Assembly: GCA_944324175.1 (NCBI GenBank)
Contig: CALUVH010000011.1
Coordinates: 1 to 64,000, forward strand
DNA: 64,000 bases
Direction of reading: 5' to 3'
Origin: Candidatus Gastranaerophilales bacterium
GTDB taxonomy: Bacteria > Cyanobacteriota > Vampirovibrionia > Gastranaerophilales > Gastranaerophilaceae
Of this stretch, positions 54,061-62,327 are shown one piece after another. How positions within the stretch are numbered: position 1 is the first letter of the stretch; every line of letters starts with the position of its first letter. Below the pieces are notes generated by a model that made no database searches, was not told the DNA's origin, and saw only the letters and a program-made list of their open reading frames with translations. The translations under genes and the position numbers were made by a program.

Positions 54061-54591
54061 ATGAATGTTGATGCTGTAAGATATAATACTAACTTAAATT
54101 ATACGGGACAACGCGATGATGATAAAAAACGCGTAACCACTGCTGAGGTTGCAACTGTAACCGGTACGTCAGCAGCAACAGCTACAGCATCAAGAACCGG
54201 AGCTTGGAAAACTTTCAGACAATTCGGCTTTGAAACTGATAGAATGAAAAATATTTCAGCAGAAACAAAAGAAGCAATACAGTTTGCCAAAAGAACAGGT
54301 ACAGAAGCAAAAGGACTCTGGGCAGGACTTTCTAAAAATGCCAAAAAGTTTACTGATGCAATAATTGACTGGGGGCATACGGTAAAAGCTAATAGATTTA
54401 TCAAACCAATTTTAGAAAGTGGTGTGTATAAAAAAACTGCCGGATTAATAGGCGGTGCTACTGCATTTTTTGTATTCGTAACAGGTGTTTGCAGTATGTC
54501 TAAAAAAGTTATGAATGGTGTTCAACATCATTCCGATAAGTTTATTAAAATGGCGTCTTTTGATGAACAAGACACTACACAAGCTGCTTAA
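54061..54591 (+). CDS. Hypothetical membrane-associated protein, 176 residues
   Basis: Not recognised. It opens MNVDAVRYNTNLNYTGQRD, with a Y-T-G in the position where neighbours have F-x-G. A Thr/Ala-rich linker at 25-50, amphipathic helices, and one hydrophobic segment 'AGLIGGATAFFVFVTGVCSM' at about 127-146 follow. AAGGTG precedes the ATG. It follows the previous unknown gene closely and may work with it. Confidence 0.65.
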   Translation: MNVDAVRYNTNLNYTGQRDDDKKRVTTAEVATVTGTSAATATASRTGAWKTFRQFGFETDRMKNISAETKEAIQFAKRTGTEAKGLWAGLSKNAKKFTDAIIDWGHTVKANRFIKPILESGVYKKTAGLIGGATAFFVFVTGVCSMSKKVMNGVQHHSDKFIKMASFDEQDTTQAA

Positions 54592-54638
54592 TAAAAAATG
54601 ACTTGTTTATAATTATAAATCGTGCTAACATTACGGTT

Positions 54639-55778
54639 ATGCACGATTTTGTTTTCAAAGAAATAATAAATTCTAACCTTAAAAATGAGCTTGAAAAAAT
54701 TGGTTATGACAGCTCACATATTAGTTGTGCTGAAAATAAATTCAAATACCATAATTTAAAAGTCTATGACCTAACGCCTCCTCAAGCAATAATTTTAAAA
54801 CAGGCAGCACTATCAGTAGGAGCCGATTGCGCAACTAACAGAGAAACCATCACGGCAAATATAGAAAAAACGGACTGCATTCTTGGAGGAAGTAGTGCAC
54901 AACTTTTTAAGATATCAGCCAAGCTTAAGCAACAACCATTTGGACTGAAATTTTTAGGAATTAAAATTGAAGAGTTTTTAGCTTGTGAAAATAAAACATC
55001 CAAAACCCAAATTGTAGGGGTATTAAACCTTACTGAAAATTCTTTTTCTGATGGAGGATTATATCTCGATAAAAATGAAGCTTGCAAGCAACTATTAAAA
55101 TTGATTGATGATGGTGCTGATATTATTGATATCGGAGCAGAATCAACAAAACCATTTTCAAAACCGATAGATGCAAAAAGTCAACTAAATAGACTTATTC
55201 CGGTACTTAATTTTGCAAGAGAGAAACAAATAGAAATACCAATCAGCATTGATACAAGAAGTGCGTTGGTAGCTGAGGAATGTATAAAAGCCGGCGCAGA
55301 AATTATAAATGACGTATCAGGCCTTGAATACGATACCTCAATGGCTGAAATAGTCGCAAAATATAACAAAAAAATAATTATACAACATACCAAAGGTACA
55401 CCTGAGACTATGCAAATATCGCCTCACTATGACTCCTTAATGGATGAAATATACAAAGACCTGAAAAGGCGCATTGATTTTGCAATATCAAAGGGTATAA
55501 AGTCTGAAAATATAATAATTGACCCTGGCATAGGCTTTGGCAAAACTCGTGAGGACAATTTTGAAATTATTCACAGAATAAAAGAATTATATGCTCTTAA
55601 CTGTCCTGTAATGCTTGGCATATCAAGAAAAAGTCTGTTAAATATTCCAAAGGAAGATAACTTTACAAAAGATATCTACACTACTGCGATTAATACACTT
55701 GCAATAGAAAATAAAGTAGCCTATATAAGAGTGCATAACGTAAAATTGCACAATGAACTATTAAAACTTTATCTATAA
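54639..55778 (+). CDS. folP: Dihydropteroate synthase with N-terminal extension
   Basis: A 379-residue enzyme joining dihydropterin pyrophosphate to p-aminobenzoate in folate synthesis. The core begins at about residue 125 with 'VGVLNLTENSFSDGG', then 'DIGAESTKPFS', 'ISIDTRSALVAEECIKAGA', 'INDVSG', 'DPGIGFGKTREDNFEI' and 'LGISRKSLL'. The preceding 120 residues ('PPQAIILKQAALSVGADCAT … AQLFKISAKLKQQPFGLKFL') match the extension seen in clostridial DHPS. The start is uncertain; ATG 54639 is used and has only a weak ribosome site. A TATAAT lies at 54608. Confidence 0.9.
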   Translation: MHDFVFKEIINSNLKNELEKIGYDSSHISCAENKFKYHNLKVYDLTPPQAIILKQAALSVGADCATNRETITANIEKTDCILGGSSAQLFKISAKLKQQPFGLKFLGIKIEEFLACENKTSKTQIVGVLNLTENSFSDGGLYLDKNEACKQLLKLIDDGADIIDIGAESTKPFSKPIDAKSQLNRLIPVLNFAREKQIEIPISIDTRSALVAEECIKAGAEIINDVSGLEYDTSMAEIVAKYNKKIIIQHTKGTPETMQISPHYDSLMDEIYKDLKRRIDFAISKGIKSENIIIDPGIGFGKTREDNFEIIHRIKELYALNCPVMLGISRKSLLNIPKEDNFTKDIYTTAINTLAIENKVAYIRVHNVKLHNELLKLYL

Positions 55779-58700
55779 TTACTTAATCCAACGGAAACTT
55801 TTTACGTAATTGTCGCCGTTGATATCGCCATAAATTTCAGCGTTAAACAAACGCGATACGTTAGACTGAGTTTTGAACCCCGGAATTTTTTCGATTTCAG
55901 CTTGAAATTCACTTGGCTCTTCTTCTTTATTTACACCTGGGATTATGTTTAATAAAGTGTTCAATGATGCGTTTTTAATTTTCCCAAAAGTGTTTGTCAC
56001 ATCACGAGAAAGACTACCAAAAATCTTCATATCAGCCAAAGATGTGACGATATTGTATGAACCGTTTAAGTACATATTTAAGTCTTTTCCATCTGAATAT
56101 ATGTTAATCGGACTTACAATACCATTTTTAATTTTTATATCACCACTGATACTGTTAAATTCACCTGTCTTAAGTGGAGTAATAAAATCAATTATACTGT
56201 TTATCGAAAGCCCCATAAGCCCTCCACGCAGTAAATTACCGGCTTTCAACAAATATTCTAAAGAGCCTAATTTAGGCATTTTACCTTCAGATACTATAAA
56301 ACTACCTTTTCCATGAAGAGTCTGCATACATCTTTCATACGATGTACCATTACAAATAAGATCTACATTTCCTGTCATTGATCCATAAATTTGTCCCTTC
56401 AAATCGAACAAAGCTTCTGTCATAATCTGCGCATTTGCTCTGTCTAAATTCAAATCTAATACAATAGCATGCGTCAACAGGTTATTTCTAAAACGCCCAG
56501 TAACATTGCCTTCTGCTATATTAAATTTAAAGTTTTTGATATCCAGTACCATTTTTTCATCAAAGGCTAAATTTGCAGCTAAATTATTCGCACGTATATT
56601 TCTAACACTTATTGTATTCGCCGTAACATCAGCATTTTTCAATATTACCTGAGAAATATCAAAAGCCTGACGAGTATTTTCAGATACTGATTTTGTTTTT
56701 GTAGAAGCTTCAGCTTCCATATCACGTAATCGAGCAGTTATGTCGTTAATATCCAAATCCGCAAGTCTTAATTTTACATCTTCAACAATGTATGGAGGTG
56801 TAAGACTGTTTTTTGCCACAGCATCCAAACTTATATTATTTGTCAGAAATACCCCTCTGGAATGAATAAATATTTTATCAGGTTTAAAATCAAGACTTAT
56901 ATCCTTCACTGTTGAGTCCAAAAACGGAATATCAACACTTGTAACCTCAAGTTTTCCTCTAATTTTTGGATTAATCGTTGTACCATTAAGCAGTAAATCC
57001 GAAGTAAAAACACCTTGTTTCATAATCGGTTTTCTAAATATTATATTGAAAATCTTTGCATCTGTAGGCGATTGAGTCTTGATTTTTAAATTGTTAAAAG
57101 CTGCGTTATTATCAGGTAAATATGTTATAGCACCTGACACTGTTAATTGAGGAGTTATGAAAGGTCTATTATTCTGAGAAGAAATAATTTTGTCATATTG
57201 GAAACGGTTCAAAGTTATGCCATAAGGCGTTATATTACTATCAAGCGCTATAATAACAGGGTTTTGACTGTCACCGATAGAAGCTCCCATATAGTAAAGA
57301 CTTGAATCCTCATCCATTTTTAACTCGGATTTTGTATGTAGATTATCAAAAGCCCCCGTAATTTTAGAGGTCAGTAAAATATCACCTTTTAATTTTATCG
57401 GATATACAGCTTTGTTATTAAAAAATTGATCAAAAAATTCCTGAGTTGGTTTAGCATTCACATACAAATTTAGTTTAGGCGTTTTTGAAAAAACATCGTT
57501 AACTTTACCATCAAGTAAAACAGGCATTTCTCCAAATTGAGAATTAATTTTACTAATGTGTAAAACATCATTATTCAAAAACAAGTGTCCACTTTTAACA
57601 TTTAACCTAATACGAGAAGGTAGATAATTGACGCTTATATCATTTAATCTGGTAAAAGCTCTGATGTTATTATTTCTTACCTTACAATCAAGACTAACAA
57701 CCCCATGAAAATTTCTAAAATCATTCAACTGCTTTGATATTTGCTCTGGTAAAAAGCCTTTTAAGTTTCTGTCATTAATATTTGAGATATCAAAATTTCT
57801 TATTTTGAAATCCCCACTAACTTTCGCCTTTTTAGAAAAGAAATCTTTAACATTTGCACTAAGACTGTATTGACTGCCTTTCAAATTTCCACTCATAGTC
57901 TCAAGTTTAAAATTTGAATTTTCCAGTTCAAAATTACCACCATTAATACTCAATGCTGTACCCCGTGAAGGATATACTCGACCCTTCATTTTTATTAAGT
58001 TATAATTTATAGGATTTACAGCTCCACTATATTCTGATGTAAAACTTGAATAGATTTTAGAAATATCATCTTTATATGGAATGTGTAGACTTGGTAAAGT
58101 AGTAATGATATCCCCAAGACTCAAATGATTGGATGATACTTTTAAATTACATTTATTATCTTTAATATCACCTTGCATATTTATTTTAGACTGATTTATT
58201 GATGATGTTAAATTTAATGACACTTTTGTATTTTCGAATTCTGCCTTTCCTTTGACATTATCTAAACTAAGAGGTAATTCTAGTAGCTTAATCTTACCGG
58301 AGTGTAAATTTAGCACACCACTAGCAAACAAATTTTTATTGAATACAATTTCATTTGGATCCTTGACCTTACCTGTAATATTTAACTTTAAATCAGCAGG
58401 TCCCTGAGCATACTCAACAGGTAAAATCATTTGCTGAATATCCGCTAGCATAGGAGAAGTTTTTATAACTTTAACCAAATTTTCTAAATCCTGATTATTA
58501 GCTTGCACCGTAAAGTCCATAACCCCCTGCAATGTACAAGTACCATCAACTTTGACAGGCTGACCGTTTAAAATTGCAGTTTTAGTAACAAAATGCGTAT
58601 CTTCATTATTAAAAGTCAGCTCCCCACTACCATTTTTTAATATCAAATTATGAATGTCGTTAAAAGATGCCGTAGTATTGGTAAAATTAAATTTACCCCA

Positions 58701-60218
58701 AGCATGAGGTCTTTTTTTATTACCTGAAATTCTTAACTGAATATTTCCAGTTCCATAAAGTTTCATGATAGGAACAGGTCCCAACTGAAATTTTAGTATT
58801 TCATGCAAAGGATTCAAAACTGTCTGTGCAGTTTGAAAATCAATACGTTCAGTACTAGAAATTTTTAAATCAGCATTTCTTTCCTTGTATAATTCTATAG
58901 GACCTTTTACATCAACATATTGATTAGGTGCTGTGGGCACATAAGCATCCAAATTTAACTTTTGACCTGTAAAATCCAAATCTATTTTTGCCTTTGAAGC
59001 ATTAGGAATAGGTTTCACCAGATAGGCTTCACTGACAGTAATTTTACCTAAAACATCAGGAAAATCAGATTTACCCTTAATTTTTAATTCACCATTAACA
59101 TCTCCCCAAAAGCCTGTTTGCTTTAATTTCAACAAATTTATCTCACCTATCAGATTTTTTAACCCAGGTAAAAGAGGAATTACTTTTTCTGCTTTTGTAT
59201 CGAAAATTTTTACATTCAAATCCAATACCGGAAATTTTGATGTGAGTCTGGTAATATTTCCCGAAACTTTAGCATTTATTCCACCAGTTAAAAAGGTTAA
59301 ATTATCAAGCTGAATTCCGTTTTTTAAAATGGTCAACTCAGAAGATATTTTCATTTTTTCGTCACAAAAAATTGTAGCATCTGGATCCTTGTCATCTATT
59401 TTTAAGTTGTTTATTTCTGTATAAGTAGTTATTTTCTTTTGTCTGTCAGCGTAAACAACTGTCTTTGCAGTAGAATTTACAATACCTGAAAGCCTTTGAA
59501 TTTCACCCTTAGACAACACCCTTGCATAAGGTGTAAAGTCATCTAAATTCAAGTTTATAATTTGACCATCTACTTTTAAATCTTCTTGAGATATTCTACT
59601 TACAGGCAGTTTTGTATTCAAATCCAAGCTGAACTTTGAAGAATAACTATCAGTATATAAATCAGCAGTAGTCGAAACAATTAATCTGGAATCTGGTCTA
59701 AAGGAATCCAAATCCAAATATTGCCCTACCAAACTCAACCTTTTCCCATTATTTAAGTCTTGCATATCAAAGCGATATTCATTCAATTTAGCTTTAGCAT
59801 GCGCAAGTTTCATTGCTGTTTTAACGTCAAAATTTATAGGATACTGACCAATTTTAATATTTTTATCATAATAAATTTGAGCAACTATTTTATCAGCCGT
59901 AAAGTCCCTAATATCAATTCTCTTAAATAAAAACGGTAAAATAGCTATTTTTACATAAGGACTTTTTATCTCTAAAGCCTTGCTTTTATCGTCATTTAAT
60001 AATTCAAAACTATCAGCACTTACTATAATCGAAGGTCTCAGCCCCATTTTTAGCTTGGGATTAACTAATTCGATTTTATAACCGGCCTTTTGAGACAAAG
60101 ATTTTATCAATTCAATACGAGATGAAACATTAACAATTGCGGGTATTCCCCAATAATAAATCCCGTACAAAAACAAAATTAAACCTAATATTAATAAACT
60201 TTTCAATCTCACTGTCAT
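55779..60218 (-). CDS. AsmA/TamB-like envelope lipid-transfer protein
   Basis: A 1479-residue inner-membrane-anchored protein. One N-terminal membrane segment (residues 7-26) precedes an AsmA-type start ('ELVNPKLKMGLRPSIIVSAD'). A very long beta-rich body repeats 'LDLNV…F…N' groove strands. The AsmA-like C-terminal region ('LHGKGSFIVSEGKMPKLGSL … FNSISGDIKIKNGIV') is like YhdP/AsmA. Such proteins bridge the periplasm and carry phospholipid to the outer membrane. Its stop directly abuts the folP stop. It fits with kdsA as evidence for a diderm envelope. Confidence 0.88.
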   Translation of the reverse strand: MTVRLKSLLILGLILFLYGIYYWGIPAIVNVSSRIELIKSLSQKAGYKIELVNPKLKMGLRPSIIVSADSFELLNDDKSKALEIKSPYVKIAILPFLFKRIDIRDFTADKIVAQIYYDKNIKIGQYPINFDVKTAMKLAHAKAKLNEYRFDMQDLNNGKRLSLVGQYLDLDSFRPDSRLIVSTTADLYTDSYSSKFSLDLNTKLPVSRISQEDLKVDGQIINLNLDDFTPYARVLSKGEIQRLSGIVNSTAKTVVYADRQKKITTYTEINNLKIDDKDPDATIFCDEKMKISSELTILKNGIQLDNLTFLTGGINAKVSGNITRLTSKFPVLDLNVKIFDTKAEKVIPLLPGLKNLIGEINLLKLKQTGFWGDVNGELKIKGKSDFPDVLGKITVSEAYLVKPIPNASKAKIDLDFTGQKLNLDAYVPTAPNQYVDVKGPIELYKERNADLKISSTERIDFQTAQTVLNPLHEILKFQLGPVPIMKLYGTGNIQLRISGNKKRPHAWGKFNFTNTTASFNDIHNLILKNGSGELTFNNEDTHFVTKTAILNGQPVKVDGTCTLQGVMDFTVQANNQDLENLVKVIKTSPMLADIQQMILPVEYAQGPADLKLNITGKVKDPNEIVFNKNLFASGVLNLHSGKIKLLELPLSLDNVKGKAEFENTKVSLNLTSSINQSKINMQGDIKDNKCNLKVSSNHLSLGDIITTLPSLHIPYKDDISKIYSSFTSEYSGAVNPINYNLIKMKGRVYPSRGTALSINGGNFELENSNFKLETMSGNLKGSQYSLSANVKDFFSKKAKVSGDFKIRNFDISNINDRNLKGFLPEQISKQLNDFRNFHGVVSLDCKVRNNNIRAFTRLNDISVNYLPSRIRLNVKSGHLFLNNDVLHISKINSQFGEMPVLLDGKVNDVFSKTPKLNLYVNAKPTQEFFDQFFNNKAVYPIKLKGDILLTSKITGAFDNLHTKSELKMDEDSSLYYMGASIGDSQNPVIIALDSNITPYGITLNRFQYDKIISSQNNRPFITPQLTVSGAITYLPDNNAAFNNLKIKTQSPTDAKIFNIIFRKPIMKQGVFTSDLLLNGTTINPKIRGKLEVTSVDIPFLDSTVKDISLDFKPDKIFIHSRGVFLTNNISLDAVAKNSLTPPYIVEDVKLRLADLDINDITARLRDMEAEASTKTKSVSENTRQAFDISQVILKNADVTANTISVRNIRANNLAANLAFDEKMVLDIKNFKFNIAEGNVTGRFRNNLLTHAIVLDLNLDRANAQIMTEALFDLKGQIYGSMTGNVDLICNGTSYERCMQTLHGKGSFIVSEGKMPKLGSLEYLLKAGNLLRGGLMGLSINSIIDFITPLKTGEFNSISGDIKIKNGIVSPINIYSDGKDLNMYLNGSYNIVTSLADMKIFGSLSRDVTNTFGKIKNASLNTLLNIIPGVNKEEEPSEFQAEIEKIPGFKTQSNVSRLFNAEIYGDINGDNYVKSFRWIK

Positions 60219-60306
60219 ATCTTTTCCAATTATATGATTAACATGTTAAAAATAGAATAGTTTATATAGAGTTTTTTATCTTTTGTTACGGGATTTATCA
60301 AATTCA

Positions 60307-60885
60307 CTAGTAATTTTCGCACAATATTTCAAAGTAAGCTTTTGGATGATGACAATTAGGACATTTTTCAGGAGCTTGCTTGCTTTTTGCTACATAACCA
60401 CACTTTCTACATAACCAATCAGCTTCATAATCTTTATCAAAGACAGTACCTTTTTTTATATTTTCTAATAGTTTTAAATATCTTTTATGATGGTGTTTTT
60501 CTGCCTGAGTAACCTGATAAAAAATATCTGCTATTTTATCAAATCCTTCCTCACGTGCTATACGTTCACTTTCAGGATATAAACTATCCCATTCTTCATA
60601 TTCACCTGCAATTGCACTTTCTAAATTTTCCTCAGTTGTCCCTAACTCGAAAGGATATTTTGCATTTACATTGTATTTGATATTACCTATTTCTTGGTAG
60701 AATAACTTTGCATGTTCCTTTTCATTTTCCGCTGTTTCCAAAAAAATAGCAGCAATTTGCTCATAACCTTCTTTTTTCGCTATTTTTGAAAAATAAGTAT
60801 AACGATTTCTAGCTTGAGATTCACCCGCAAAGGCATTTACCAAATTCTGTAGTGTTCTTGAGCCTTCTAATTTCGTATTTGGCAT
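60307..60885 (-). CDS. rbr: Rubrerythrin
   Basis: A 192-residue non-haem iron peroxidase. The four-helix diiron domain has 'NAFAGESQARNRY', 'ETAENEKEHAKLFY' and 'QVTQAEKHHHKRYLK'. The C-terminal rubredoxin-like domain has CRKCG and CPNC. It detoxifies hydrogen peroxide in anaerobes. AGGGAGGG precedes the ATG. It is monocistronic. Confidence 0.96.
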   Translation of the reverse strand: MPNTKLEGSRTLQNLVNAFAGESQARNRYTYFSKIAKKEGYEQIAAIFLETAENEKEHAKLFYQEIGNIKYNVNAKYPFELGTTEENLESAIAGEYEEWDSLYPESERIAREEGFDKIADIFYQVTQAEKHHHKRYLKLLENIKKGTVFDKDYEADWLCRKCGYVAKSKQAPEKCPNCHHPKAYFEILCENY

Positions 60886-61055
60886 ATTATTCCCTCCCTT
60901 TTTTTATATGATAGAAAATACAATTTCAGAAAGCATTGTATAAAAAGATTAACCAACATAACTATTTTTAAATATACAATACGCTACTTTATGGGGATTA
61001 TTCTTACAATAAAAAAAACGATAATATATAAACAACGAAAAAGATGGAGGTGATT

Positions 61056-61241
61056 ATGAATTTACTTTCTTACACCCAAAAAATCGCCGAAAAAATTAAT
61101 TTTTATGACGAAATTGCCAAAACAGCCCTGTCAAGCTTTGGAATTTCTAATCCATTTACTCCGACCGCACAACAACCGATTAACATAACCATTATTTGGA
61201 TAGAAGACGACAATGACAACTGGTATAACCTAAACAATTAA
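61056..61241 (+). CDS. Hypothetical small protein, 61 residues
   Basis: Not recognised. A strong GGAGGTG lies four bases before the ATG, so translation is likely. Helical N-terminal half 'LLSYTQKIAEKINFYDEIAK'; Pro-rich centre; acidic, Asn- and Trp-containing tail. No signal peptide. A hairpin follows the stop. Confidence 0.6.
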   Translation: MNLLSYTQKIAEKINFYDEIAKTALSSFGISNPFTPTAQQPINITIIWIEDDNDNWYNLNN

Positions 61242-61245
61242 CACA

Positions 61246-61291
61246 CAAAAACAGTTCCCGAATACATTCAATGGAATTCAGGAACTGTTTA
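61246..61291. terminator. Terminator between the small protein gene and fabI
   Basis: AAAACAGTTCC pairs with GGAACTGTTT around an inner region that contains further partial pairing. T and A runs flank it on opposite sides, so both convergent genes can use it. Confidence 0.65.
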
Positions 61292-61307
61292 ACAAGCCTT
61301 AACTAAA

Positions 61308-62123
61308 CTAAACACCTTTAGAAATAGATTCAGCAATAATCTCCATTTCTTCTAAAGACGCATACACAGCATGACAACCACAATCAACATACAATACTTG
61401 TCCGGTTGTACCGGTTGACAAATCTGAAGCAAGGTACAATCCAGCTTTACCTACATCATCTAATGAAACATTACGTTTCAATGGAGCTTTAGCGACTGCG
61501 GCTTTCAACATTTTATCAAATCCAGAAATACCTTTAGCTGCAAGAGTTTTTACTGCACCTGCTGAAATACAGTTAACTCGAATTCCCTTTTTACCTAAAT
61601 CAGCAGCCAAATATCGCATAGAACTTTCTAAAGCTGCCTTAGCAACTCCCATGATATTGTAATTTGCAACCACATACTCTGAACCCAAATAAGTTAGTGC
61701 AAATACTGATGCACCTTCATTCAAAATAGGCTCAGCATGTCTGCATATTGAAATTAAAGAGTATGCACTAACACCCATAGCTAAATTCCAACCATCATGA
61801 GATGTATCAATAAATCTTCCCTGCAAATCTTCTTTTGCTGCAAACGCAACGGCATGAACGACGAAATCAAGTTTACCATAAATTCTTTCGCATTCTTTGA
61901 ATACAGCAGCGACTTCATCTTCTTTTGTTACATCACAACTCATAATCAACTTTGCATTCATACCTTCAGCAAGTGGTCTTACACGTTTTTCCATAGCTTC
62001 ACCGGCATATGTAAATGCAATATCCGCTCCGGCTTCAAATAATTGTTTTGCAATTGCATAAGCTATACCATGAGTGTTAGAAACACCAAAAATAATCCCT
62101 TTTTTACCTTCCATTAGTTTCAT
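61308..62123 (-). CDS. fabI: Enoyl-[acyl-carrier-protein] reductase (NADH)
   Basis: A 271-residue FabI of normal length. The NAD site is 'IIFGVSNTHGIAYAIAKQL', a variation on GVANxxSIA with Thr-His-Gly in place of the usual Ser. The catalytic pair is Tyr155-x6-Lys162 in 'ANYNIMGVAKAALE', with Tyr145 before it. It reduces the enoyl intermediate in fatty acid elongation. AAGGAGAG precedes the ATG. No other fab genes are adjacent. Confidence 0.94.
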   Translation of the reverse strand: MKLMEGKKGIIFGVSNTHGIAYAIAKQLFEAGADIAFTYAGEAMEKRVRPLAEGMNAKLIMSCDVTKEDEVAAVFKECERIYGKLDFVVHAVAFAAKEDLQGRFIDTSHDGWNLAMGVSAYSLISICRHAEPILNEGASVFALTYLGSEYVVANYNIMGVAKAALESSMRYLAADLGKKGIRVNCISAGAVKTLAAKGISGFDKMLKAAVAKAPLKRNVSLDDVGKAGLYLASDLSTGTTGQVLYVDCGCHAVYASLEEMEIIAESISKGV

Positions 62124-62327
62124 AATAATTTTCTCTCCTTAAAAACTACATCAATTTTCCCTATAAGCAAATTTTACCTTAAATAATTTTAATTAGCAAA
62201 TATTTTAAAAAAAATTGTTCCATTCTATGTTAACGAATGTAACAAAATCATAAAATGTTGAAATTAGAGGGTTTGGCGGTTTGTTTATATTTATAGAGAG
62301 ATAAAAACACAGGAGAGCTTTGCAAAA

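Noticed and set aside
54639..55010. N-terminal 120 residues of folP as a separate gene
   Set aside because: The frame is continuous with the synthase core, and similar extensions are known in clostridial dihydropteroate synthases.
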